Below are positions 1 to 9,683 of a stretch of 64,000 bases of DNA, piece after piece. Position numbers and translations under genes: made by a program. Each line of letters opens with the position of its first letter. Position 1 is the stretch's first letter. Source of the stretch: Corynebacterium sp. (lineage in GTDB: Bacteria > Actinomycetota > Actinomycetes > Mycobacteriales > Mycobacteriaceae); NCBI RefSeq assembly GCF_030538285.1, contig NZ_JAUNUG010000005.1:24651-88650 (forward strand). The letters run 5' to 3'. The notes under the pieces are model-generated. The model made no database searches and was not told the DNA's origin. It saw only the letters and a program-made list of their open reading frames with translations.

Positions 1-240
1 GGCCTGCGGTTCCGGACCTAAGACTGAGGGCCCGTCTGACATTTGGCAGACCGTGGGCGGGCTCTGCGAAACGTCAGACACCCCACCACCGGTAGGCCTG
101 CGGTTCCGGACCTAAGACTGAGGGCCCGTCTGACATTTGGCAGACCGTGAGCGGGCTCTGCGAAACGTCAGACACCCCACCACCGGTAGGACCTGGACTC
201 CGGACCTAAGCCCCAGGGCCCGTCTGACATTTGGCAGAAA
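1..240. repeat. Tandem 94-bp repeat array (about 2.6 copies) with internal hairpin
   Basis: Copies begin at 1, 95 and 189. Copies 1 and 2 differ at a single base (G/A near 56 and 150). Copy 3 has diverged at its left end and stops after the first half. Each full unit contains a long imperfect hairpin: GTCTGACATTTGGCAGA, a 12-nt loop, then TCTGCGAAACGTCAGAC (17-bp arms, two mismatches). There is no coding sequence here, and the array may continue left of the window. A related half-unit in opposite orientation lies at 63944-63979, so this is a dispersed family rather than a local duplication. The spacing is constant and there is no variable spacer, so it is not a CRISPR array. Function unknown. 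Confidence 0.85.
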
Positions 241-260
241 CTCGACCGAGAATCAGCGAA

Positions 261-284
261 GCCCCGCCGGCGGACCGGCGGGGC
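261..284 (-). terminator. Hairpin downstream of rplT, likely terminator
   Basis: Perfect 10-bp stem GCCCCGCCGG/CCGGCGGGGC with a 4-nt loop, 15 nt past the rplT stop on the minus strand. There is no clear U-tract after it, so intrinsic termination is likely but not certain. A copy of the dispersed motif GCGTCGATAAGC overlaps the edge of the stem. Confidence 0.6.
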
Positions 285-294
285 GTCGATAAGC
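283..294. repeat. First copy of dispersed motif GCGTCGATAAGC (23 copies of the core in the window)
   Basis: The core GTCGATAAGC (either strand) is found at 285, 1788, 2385, 2435, 4367, 8009, 10679, 11994, 13099, 15091, 17483, 19680, 24391, 26006, 27415, 27545, 37925, 41238, 43006, 47854, 50226, 54784 and 59015 (leftmost base of each 10-mer). Twelve copies read forward and eleven reverse. Thirteen carry the full 12-mer GCGTCGATAAGC and six carry ACGTCGATAAGC. Forms with another base at the seventh position of the core (GTCGAGAAGC, GTCGACAAGC, GTCGAAAAGC) are also frequent, about 20 more. No known Corynebacterium element is recognised. See the findings for the argument that this is a DNA-level signal. 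Confidence 0.85.
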
Positions 295-298
295 GGCT

Positions 299-685
299 TT
301 AGGCAGCGGCGACCGGGGCGTTGACGTCCTCCGGCAGAGCAGCCTTGGCGGCCTCGCAGAGAGCGGAGAAGGCAGCGAAGTCGCTGACGGCCAGCTCGGC
401 GAGGATCTTGCGGTCGACATCGATCTCAGCCAGGCGCAGGCCGTGGATGAGACGGTTGTAGGTGATGTCGTTCATGCGGGCAGCGGCGTTGATGCGCTGG
501 ATCCACAGCTTGCGGAACTCACCCTTACGCGCGCGGCGATCGCGGTAAGAGTAGGTCATGGAGTGCAGCCACTGCTCCTTGGCCTTGCGGTAGAGGCGGG
601 AGCGCTGGCCGCGGTAGCCCTTGGCGGACTTGAGGATTGCGCGACGCTTCTTCTTGGCGTTGACGGACCGCTTGACACGTGCCAC
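299..685 (-). CDS. rplT: 50S ribosomal protein L20
   Basis: A 128-aa basic protein with the usual L20 length and the family-typical start [15 protein letters not shown] and motif [13 protein letters not shown]. It binds 23S rRNA early in 50S assembly; in other bacteria it also represses its own operon. The last gene of infC-rpmI-rplT, 50 nt after rpmI. The start is GTG at 685 with AAGGAAG upstream. A short Ala/Pro-rich C-terminal tail ends near a strong hairpin (261-284), so it is the operon's distal gene. Confidence 0.97.
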   Translation of the reverse strand: MARVKRSVNAKKKRRAILKSAKGYRGQRSRLYRKAKEQWLHSMTYSYRDRRARKGEFRKLWIQRINAAARMNDITYNRLIHGLRLAEIDVDRKILAELAVSDFAAFSALCEAAKAALPEDVNAPVAAA

Positions 686-735
686 GGTGATACTTCCTTA
701 AACGTTTGAGATGTGGGGTGGGGAGGCGGCTTGTC

Positions 736-930
736 TTAAGCCTTGCCGAGGAGGCGCTTCATGCGCTTGGTGTCAGCCGGGGCCACATCCACGGTGCCCT
801 TGAGGCGACGGGTGCGGGTGGACGGCTTGCCCTCGAGGAGGTGGCGGCGGTTGGCCTGCTCGCGGCGAAGCTTGCCGGAGCCGGTGATCTTCACGCGCTT
901 GGCGGTGCCCTTGTGGGTCTTCTGCTTCAT
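736..930 (-). CDS. rpmI: 50S ribosomal protein L35
   Basis: A 64-aa, very basic protein of normal L35 length with the recognisable start MKQKTHKGTAKRVK and the motif GKLRREQANRRHLLEGK. Component of the large ribosomal subunit. It lies between infC (37 nt upstream) and rplT (50 nt downstream) in the conserved translation operon, all on the minus strand. Confidence 0.97.
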   Translation of the reverse strand: MKQKTHKGTAKRVKITGSGKLRREQANRRHLLEGKPSTRTRRLKGTVDVAPADTKRMKRLLGKA

Positions 931-967
931 GAGAATTAAGTCCTTAAATCCCGGTTGAAAACGGTGT

Positions 968-1489
968 CTACTTCTTGCCCTTGCGGAGCGGTCCGATCAC
1001 CATGGTCATGTTGCGGCCGTCCTGCTTGGCGCGGGTCTCGACGATGCCGTGGTCCTTGACGTCCTCTGCGAGGCGCTCAAGGAGGCGGAAGCCGAGCTCC
1101 GGGCGCGACTGCTCGCGGCCGCGGAACATGATGGTGACCTTGACCTTGGATCCCTTCTCCAGGAAGCGGATCACGTTGCCCTTTTTCGTCTCGTAATCGT
1201 GGTCGTCGATCTTGGGACGGAACTTCTGCTCCTTGACCACAGTCTGCTGCTGGTTCTTGCGGGACTCGCGGGCCTTCTGGGCCTGCTCGTACTTGAACTT
1301 TCCGTAGTCCATGATCTTCGCGACCGGCGGCTTTGCGTTCGGGGCCACCTCGACCAGGTCGAGGTCTGCCTCGTATGCGAGCTTGCGGGCATCGTCCGTG
1401 CGGACGATTCCGACCTGCTCACCGCCCGGGCCGACAAGGCGGACCTCGGGAACTCGGATACGCTCATTAATGCGAGCTTCAGCGCTGAT
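968..1489 (-). CDS. infC: Translation initiation factor IF-3, probable AUC start codon
   Basis: IF-3 binds the 30S subunit, monitors initiator tRNA and start codon, and prevents premature subunit joining. Both domains are present: the N-domain motif [16 protein letters not shown], the linker rich in [13 protein letters not shown], and the C-domain with [11 protein letters not shown] and QDGRNMTMV. The family start ([12 protein letters not shown] here, MSTETRVNERIR in mycobacteria) aligns with an ATC codon at 1489. That codon has a good GAGGAG site exactly 6 nt upstream. Non-AUG starts (AUU, AUC, AUA) in infC are known to mediate IF-3 autoregulation. The alternative is a GTG at 1534, which would add 15 residues and also has a GGAGGA upstream at longer spacing. 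First gene of infC-rpmI-rplT, preceded by a leader hairpin. Confidence 0.9.
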   Translation of the reverse strand: MSAEARINERIRVPEVRLVGPGGEQVGIVRTDDARKLAYEADLDLVEVAPNAKPPVAKIMDYGKFKYEQAQKARESRKNQQQTVVKEQKFRPKIDDHDYETKKGNVIRFLEKGSKVKVTIMFRGREQSRPELGFRLLERLAEDVKDHGIVETRAKQDGRNMTMVIGPLRKGKK

Positions 1490-1556
1490 GTGTGACTCCT
1501 CAAGTAGCGGGTTTCGTGAAACGTACCGTGCCACTTGCGAGGATTTCCTCCACGAG

Positions 1557-1590
1557 AAAAACCCGCCTGCCGGATGTTACCGAAGGCGGG
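1557..1590 (-). promoter_or_regulatory. Terminator-like hairpin in the infC leader (candidate attenuator)
   Basis: On the minus strand the transcript would form CCCGCCT paired with AGGCGGG, plus an inner 3-bp CGG/CCG stem and a 6-nt loop. Five U residues follow directly (1561-1557). It lies about 70 nt upstream of the infC start codon and no gene lies between it and the next gene upstream. The form is that of an intrinsic terminator placed in the leader of a ribosomal operon, as in L20-controlled infC leaders of Firmicutes. An alternative antiterminator fold was not worked out. Confidence 0.65.
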
Positions 1591-1737
1591 AGATCTCTCA
1601 AATAAGACAGCCCTGAAGGGACTGACCTACTCTTGACCTGTATCCAACCGGACGCGCCGGCGGCATGAGGTGGGATGATCTCCGCTTGTGGCCCGAGCTC
1701 CTGGAGAAGGTGCACGGGTGGTAGTGGGGAGTACATT

Positions 1738-1757
1738 AATGCGTACTAGTACGCATT
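1738..1757. repeat. 20-bp perfect palindrome across a gene end
   Basis: AATGCGTACTAGTACGCATT is self-complementary over all 20 bases. It overlaps the stop codon (1746-1748) of the lipoprotein gene to its right. It may be a terminator hairpin or an operator; no U-tract follows, so no function is assigned. Confidence 0.6.
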
Positions 1758-2513
1758 GCAAATCGCTGCCGGGGTGAGGTCGTGGGCGTCGATAAGCTGG
1801 TCCAGTTTCTGGCCGATGACGTCGAGTACCGCCATACCCTGGTCGTGCGAGGCGTCGTCCGGGTAGGTCTGCACGGCGATGCCGATGTAGCCGCCGTCGA
1901 CGGGCACGGTGGCGAGCTGGCGGATGGAGTACTGGTGCGGTGCGTCGATACCCCAGCCACCCTTGAAGCGGGCGCCGTCAATTTCCGCGAGGCCGTAGCT
2001 CTGCCAGTCGACGATTTCCGCCATCGCCGCATAGGTGCTGCCGCCGGTATCCAGGCACGGGATTTCAGCGGCGAATTGTGCCTGCTCGCGCAACGGCCAG
2101 AGCGTTTCTCCAGGTAGCGGGTCAAGTTCGGGCACGTGCGGCAGTTCGCTCAGGTCGAAGTCGATGTTGCGGGCGAGCTGGTAGGAGGTGTTGTTGTCTG
2201 AGAGGGTGATGGTGGGGTCGATGAGTTCGCCGGCGACGTCGCGCCGCTCGGCCTCGATCGCCAGCGGCACCTTGATCGTCGACCACGCCCACGACTCCCC
2301 GCTGAGGCCGACGTGGATGACCTCGTCGCCGGTGGCGAGTGCGATGCCAACGCGTCCGCCTGTAGCGGCGGCCGCGCGCGCGATGTCGATAAGCTCCGCC
2401 TGCAGGTCAATGGCTGGTTGTTCCGGCGCTTCCTGCTTATCGACGTCCCCCTCAACCCCACAACCCGCCAGCCCCAGGCATAGCAACGCAGGCATCATCC
2501 ACCTTGTCTTCAC
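1746..2513 (-). CDS. Lipoprotein of the serine beta-lactamase/DD-peptidase-like fold
   Basis: A 255-aa protein with a lipoprotein signal (MKTRWMMPALLCLGLAGC, lipobox LAGC). The mature part has the three landmarks of penicillin-recognising serine hydrolases in order: STIK (Ser-x-x-Lys) near residue 78, SDN near 105, and KGGWG near 185 in place of KTG. It is therefore probably an exported enzyme, or a degenerate relative, of the beta-lactamase family anchored to the membrane. Resistance or cell-wall activity cannot be inferred. Two dispersed motif copies lie inside its 5' half. Convergent to nothing; it points toward the infC leader. Confidence 0.75.
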   Translation of the reverse strand: MKTRWMMPALLCLGLAGCGVEGDVDKQEAPEQPAIDLQAELIDIARAAAATGGRVGIALATGDEVIHVGLSGESWAWSTIKVPLAIEAERRDVAGELIDPTITLSDNNTSYQLARNIDFDLSELPHVPELDPLPGETLWPLREQAQFAAEIPCLDTGGSTYAAMAEIVDWQSYGLAEIDGARFKGGWGIDAPHQYSIRQLATVPVDGGYIGIAVQTYPDDASHDQGMAVLDVIGQKLDQLIDAHDLTPAAICNAY

Positions 2514-2538
2514 AGGCGGGAACTATACCGGGCGTTGA

Positions 2539-3174
2539 TTAGTCACGTACGGCGCGGTCCTCGAGGATCACCACGGCCTGGTCCCCGCCCTCGCAGATAA
2601 AGGTGTTGTCGCCTTGCGGGTAGCAGCTCATGAGGTAGTTCTGGCCGGTGACCGGGCTGTTCACACGGATCTCATGGGCGGTGTCGTCCCCGGCGTGCCC
2701 GGCCATCCCGATGGCGACATTCTCCGCGAAAGCGCAGCTGGTCTGGTCATTGGCCCGGAATATCCGCCAGTTGACGTTGGCGGCGCACTGCACCGCGTCG
2801 TCGGGGGCGCGGTAGGCCGGCGGTGGCGGCGTGGTGGGCTCCTCGGTGGTTGTCTCCTCCGTGGTGGGTTCCGGCTCTGGCTCCGGTTCGGAGGTGGAGG
2901 TGACGGTCGTGGTCGGCCTGTCACTGGTGGTCGTGGGGGTGACGGTGACCACGGTCGTGGGGGTGGGTGCGGCAGTGGGGGCCGGTTCCTGGTCACTGCG
3001 CAGGAAGGCGTTGTACATCCACACGCCCAGTGCCACGGCACCGAGGAACAGCAAGGCCAGTAGGACGACTGCCAGCCCCGAGCGGTCCCGGCGGGGCGGT
3101 GCCTGCGGCGGGATCTGCTGCGGTGGCGGGTACTGCGCCGGGAATGAGGAGGTCTCCGGATCCTGCGGATTCAT
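2539..3174 (-). CDS. Single-pass membrane protein with Pro/Thr/Glu-rich stalk, function unknown
   Basis: About 211 aa. The order is a Pro/Gln-rich cytoplasmic start, one transmembrane segment (SGLAVVLLALLFLGAVALGV), a low-complexity Thr/Pro/Glu stalk (repeats of TTT, EPEPEP, TTEE), then a roughly 85-residue exported domain with four cysteines (VQCAAN, TSCAF, MSCYP, FICEGG) that could form two disulfides. No enzyme motif was seen. ATG at 3183 is an alternative start, nine bases upstream. It lies 25 nt from the lipoprotein gene downstream, so the two may be co-transcribed. A cell-surface role is an inference. Confidence 0.8.
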   Translation of the reverse strand: MNPQDPETSSFPAQYPPPQQIPPQAPPRRDRSGLAVVLLALLFLGAVALGVWMYNAFLRSDQEPAPTAAPTPTTVVTVTPTTTSDRPTTTVTSTSEPEPEPEPTTEETTTEEPTTPPPPAYRAPDDAVQCAANVNWRIFRANDQTSCAFAENVAIGMAGHAGDDTAHEIRVNSPVTGQNYLMSCYPQGDNTFICEGGDQAVVILEDRAVRD

Positions 3175-3227
3175 GCTTTTCATCCTAGGTCTCGCCCCGA
3201 ACCTGTCGGAGTAATAGGGTGAAGTTC

Positions 3228-4999
3228 ATGACCGATCATGCCCGGGATGCCATGGAGCTCAAGCTCACGCTGCGCAGGATTGAGGCCGCTGAGGCCGCGC
3301 TTGCCGACGCCCGCCGCTCCCTCACCGATCTTGTCGCCCGGCAAACCGCCCCAGCCCCTGCCCCCACCCCTACGTTGTCGCCGGTGCCGCTGGGCCCGCC
3401 TCCCCCGCCGGCGGCCGCCACGTACCCGGTGCCGCCGACCCCGCCGAAACTGATGGCGCCGGCGAAGCCGCCGGTGCCGACGGAGACGAAGGTCATCCGC
3501 GCGGTGGCCGTCGCCGGTTCACTGATCACCGTCGCGGGTGTGGGGTTGGCGGTGGCGCTGGCCATCCAGGCCGGTCTGCTCGGCCCGCTGGGCCGGGTAC
3601 TGCTCTCCTCTCTGCTGGCCGCCGGATTGTTGGCTGCCGGACTGTGGCTGGATCGCTCGCGTCACCGCGCAGCAGCCGGCGTGACCGCACTGGTCGTCAC
3701 ATCGTGGCTGGTAAGCACGGTGATCCTGTGGGCTTTGCTCAATATCCTGCGCTGGTGGCCGGACTGGTTGGCGGTCACGGTACTCCTGGCGGTCTGGTTA
3801 GCGTTGCTGGCGATCACCGCCGCCCGCGGCCTTACTACAGTGGCTCTGATCATGACGCTGAGTACCATCCTCATCGTCCCCGCCTTCTACGGCGCCCACA
3901 TCCCCACCACGTGGTTACTGATGTTCCTGCCGCTGTCACTGCTGGTTTTCCATCCGCGCCACGGGCTGGTGCGGGCGGTCGCGGCCGTGATGGCAGCGCT
4001 GCTGCAGGGCTGGGTGGTGACGGACATCCTCGCGGTCTACGCCGACGCCACCTCCGCCACTGCGCTGACTGTGGCGGTGATCGGCCTGGTGTCGGCTCTG
4101 CTCTTCGCGGCGGTTGGCCTGCGTTTCCCGGCTGCGGACGAGCGCACCGACGTCATCACCGTCTTCCTGGCCCCGCTGGGATTGTTGGCGCTGTCGGCCC
4201 CGGCGGCCGCCGGCACGTGGGCGATCTGGCTGTTGGTGCCCGCCACGGTCGGACTGGCCTGGCTCGGCTACCGGCACAATCACCTGCTCGGGGTCGTGGG
4301 CGTGTGCGCCACGGCGGTCGCTTTCGTGCTGGTGTGGTGGTTGACGCCACCGTTCGGAGCGGGTCCGCTTATCGACGCCACCATCGTCGTCGCCCTCTTC
4401 TTCATCGGCGCCATCCTCGCCGTCATCTGGCTGGACGCCCAGGAGGAGTCCCGGGTGTGGCCGTGGGCGTTCTGGCTGGGTGCGGCGTTGATTGTCACCT
4501 TCACCCTCTCGCGCAATGTCCTGACCAAGTCGCCGCTGTGGCTCACCGACCACATCGCGCTCGTGCAGGCCGCATTGATCGCGGTGTTCCTGGGGGTGAT
4601 CCTCACCCACCGCCGCCCGCTGGCCGCAATGCCCGTGCGGGTGCAGGTGGCGCTGGCCGTGGTGGGCCTGCACCTGTCGATGGTCACAGTCGTCACCGCC
4701 GCCACGTGGCTGGGCAACATCATCGCCGCCACCCACGGCATGTGGCTGGGCTATCTCATCGGCCACGCCGCGGTGAGCGTGCTGTGGATGGTCCTGGCGG
4801 CGTGGATCCTGCTGGCCGCGCCCGGTCTCAGTGATCGGGCATCGCTGGGGTCGGGCATGGTGCTGGCGGTCGCTGGCGTGGTCAAGCTGGTGTTCTTTGA
4901 CTTAGGAGCCCTGGAGGGACTGCCGCGGGCCCTGGCCTTTTTGGCCTCCGGCATCGCGCTGCTGGCGATGGCCTCCCTGAGGGCCCGGCGGCGCGAGGA

Positions 5000-5024
<25 letters not shown>
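3228..5024 (+). CDS. DUF2339-type polytopic membrane protein
   Basis: About 598 aa. The N-terminal 45 residues form a helical, likely coiled-coil segment ([21 protein letters not shown]), followed by a Pro/Ala-rich linker. The rest is almost continuous hydrophobic helices (roughly 15 or more segments from residue 90 on). This layout matches DUF2339 membrane proteins of Actinobacteria, whose function is unknown. The start ATG at 3228 is preferred over a GTG nine bases upstream because GGTGAAG precedes it. Its 3' end overlaps the uvrA 3' end by 25 nt on the opposite strand. Confidence 0.82.
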
Positions 5025-7849
<2,825 letters not shown>

Positions 7850-7922
7850 TAAGATTCCTCCCGTTTGAAGATACTCCCTCGAACATACTACCGATTGGCC
7901 GTCCATCGCTACTCTGGGTGAC

Positions 7923-8525
7923 ATGACCAACAACCTCTCACTCCATCAGATCTCCGTCTCAGAGATGGACAACAACTGCTACCTCCTGGTCGCAGGCGAC
8001 GAAGCCCTGCTTATCGACGCCGCCGACAACGCCCCCGCCCTCCTCGACCTCGCGGAGCAGGCCGGTGCGAAAATCACCGCCGTCCTCACCACCCACCGCC
8101 ATCCGGACCACCACCGGGCACTCCCCGAGGTGCTCACGGCCACCAACGCGACCCACTACGCCTCCTTCCTCGACTCCCCCGCCCTGTCGGCCGACGCCGA
8201 CGTGGAACTCAATCACGGCGACACCCTCCCTTTCGCGGGGTATGAGTTCCCCATTGCCATCCTCCGCGGTCACACCCCCGGCGGGGTGGCGCTGGCCGCG
8301 GAGATTGACGGGCAGACTCACCTGTTCGTCGGCGACAGCCTCTTCCCGGGAGGACTGGGAAAAACGACCTCGGAAAGCGACTTTGTCCGCCTGTTCAAGG
8401 ATGTGACCCAGCGAATTTTCGACACCTACGATGACGACGCCCTCGTGCACCCTGGCCACGGCGAAGGCACCACCCTCGGCGCCGAGCGCCCCCACCTGGA
8501 CGATTGGTGGGAGCGTCGCTGGTGA
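7923..8525 (+). CDS. MBL-fold metallo-hydrolase (glyoxalase II-like)
   Basis: A 200-aa metallo-beta-lactamase-fold hydrolase. The metal-binding motifs are in order: THRHPDHH near residue 57, HTPG near 117, GDSLFPGG near 138 and HPGHG near 177. These are the His/Asp ligands of the two-metal site of the glyoxalase II branch. The substrate is unknown; a thioester is plausible by family. The start ATG at 7923 lies 73 bp from the uvrA start, divergently. This pairing with uvrA is common in Corynebacterium. Confidence 0.88.
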   Translation: MTNNLSLHQISVSEMDNNCYLLVAGDEALLIDAADNAPALLDLAEQAGAKITAVLTTHRHPDHHRALPEVLTATNATHYASFLDSPALSADADVELNHGDTLPFAGYEFPIAILRGHTPGGVALAAEIDGQTHLFVGDSLFPGGLGKTTSESDFVRLFKDVTQRIFDTYDDDALVHPGHGEGTTLGAERPHLDDWWERRW

Positions 8526-8583
8526 CAATTCCTCGCTAGAGTAGATGAAGTACAAACTGCCGCATGAATCAAGGAGAACAACG

Positions 8584-9489
8584 ATGATCCGCAAGATCGC
8601 CCGTCCGATGATCGCCTCGGTCTATATCGCCGACGGCGCCGACAGCCTGCTCAACACCTCTGAGCACGTCGAGGCGGCGGAGACCCTGATCAAGCGCGCC
8701 CGCGCGATCCTCCCCCGTGAGTACGCCCGCCGCGTCCCGCGCGACCCGGAGCTGGTCGTCCGCGCGGTCGGCGGCACCAAGATCGCTTCCGGCGCGGCCC
8801 TGGCTGTCGGTTTCATGCCGCGCGTGTCTGCCACCGTCCTCGCCGCCGTCGCCGTGCCGACGATGATCTCCCGCCACGCCTTCTGGGAGACCCAGGACGC
8901 CGCGGAGCGCAGCGCCCGCCGCTCCGGTTTCCTCACCAACCTGGCCCTGCTCGGCGGCCTGTTCATCACCTCCGCCGACACCGCTGGCAAGCCCGGCCTG
9001 AAGTGGCGTGCCAACAAGGCCGCTGAGGTCACCGGCAAGAAGGTCCAGGCAGCTCTGCCCACCAAGTCGGAGACCGAGAAGTTCACCGACTCCGCCCGCG
9101 ACTGGTTCGACGACGCCACCGACAAGGTCACCGAGTACGCCACCCGCGCGCAGGATTACTACGAGGACAACAAGGACGACTGGAAGGACACCGCCACCGC
9201 GACCGCCGCGGCTGCCACCACCGCCGCCGCCGGCGCCGCCCACAAGGTGTCCGACTACTTCCAGGACAACAAGGACGACTGGCTGGCCGCCGCCGAGGAT
9301 AACGCCAAGACCGCCCGCAAGGGTTTCGTCAAGGCCGCTTCCAAGGCCCAGAAGCGCGCAGACGATGCTCTCGCCACCGCCGAGAAGAAGTCCGGCCGCG
9401 CCGCCAAGAAGGCCGGTAAGAAGGCCGACAAGCTGCAGTCCCGCGCCGACAAGGCTATCGGCAAGGCCCAGAAGAAGCTCGGCATCTAA
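8584..9489 (+). CDS. DoxX-family membrane protein with long Lys/Ala-rich C-terminal tail
   Basis: About 301 aa, starting at ATG 8584 behind AAGGAG. The first 140 residues resemble DoxX proteins (MIRKIARPMIASVYIADGAD, then hydrophobic helices around GGTKIASGAALAVGF and LALLGGLFI). The remaining 160 residues are soluble, strongly charged and helical, with two YxxDNKDDW repeats (YYEDNKDDW, YFQDNKDDW) and an Ala/Lys-rich end. The tail resembles histone-like or nucleoid-binding low-complexity regions and may bind DNA or the envelope; this is inference. A strong terminator follows. Confidence 0.78.
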   Translation: MIRKIARPMIASVYIADGADSLLNTSEHVEAAETLIKRARAILPREYARRVPRDPELVVRAVGGTKIASGAALAVGFMPRVSATVLAAVAVPTMISRHAFWETQDAAERSARRSGFLTNLALLGGLFITSADTAGKPGLKWRANKAAEVTGKKVQAALPTKSETEKFTDSARDWFDDATDKVTEYATRAQDYYEDNKDDWKDTATATAAAATTAAAGAAHKVSDYFQDNKDDWLAAAEDNAKTARKGFVKAASKAQKRADDALATAEKKSGRAAKKAGKKADKLQSRADKAIGKAQKKLGI

Positions 9490-9504
9490 ACCCTTTTAGT
9501 CAGG

Positions 9505-9534
9505 CCCCCGCTCCAGCGGGGGTTTCTCTTTTGG
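9505..9534 (+). terminator. Intrinsic terminator after the DoxX-like gene
   Basis: CCCCCGCT pairs with AGCGGGGG over a 2-nt loop (8-bp GC stem), followed by TTTCTCTTTT. It lies 16 nt after the stop codon of the DoxX-like gene. Confidence 0.88.
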
Positions 9535-9537
9535 TAT

Positions 9538-9631
9538 CACCTCGGTGTTCCCACGTGGGTTTTCCGGCTGCTCGGTATTGTCCCAGGTCGCAAGATGGCC
9601 CGGGTGAAAGTGACGTGGGAACACCGAGGTG
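9538..9631. repeat. Perfect 19-bp inverted repeat enclosing 56 bp, upstream of the HelD-like gene
   Basis: Left arm CACCTCGGTGTTCCCACGT (9538-9556) and right arm ACGTGGGAACACCGAGGTG (9613-9631) are exact reverse complements. The left arm also carries a CCCACGTGGG palindrome at its inner edge. The enclosed 56 bp have no open frame. No U-tract follows, so a simple terminator is unlikely. It may be a MITE-like element, a long RNA hairpin or a protein-binding pair upstream of the HelD-like gene at 9684. Confidence 0.8.
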
Positions 9632-9683
9632 TGACGATTCGCGCTATCCTGGATGATCCGTTCTTTTCAGGAGGTAGACCCAG

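Noticed and set aside
1..240. CRISPR array at the left edge
   Set aside because: Units are contiguous 94-bp copies with no unique spacers and no cas genes.
9490..9683. Rifamycin-associated element upstream of the HelD-like gene
   Set aside because: The Streptomyces-type GGGGCTTGC palindrome is not present; the inverted repeat here is unrelated in sequence and spacing.
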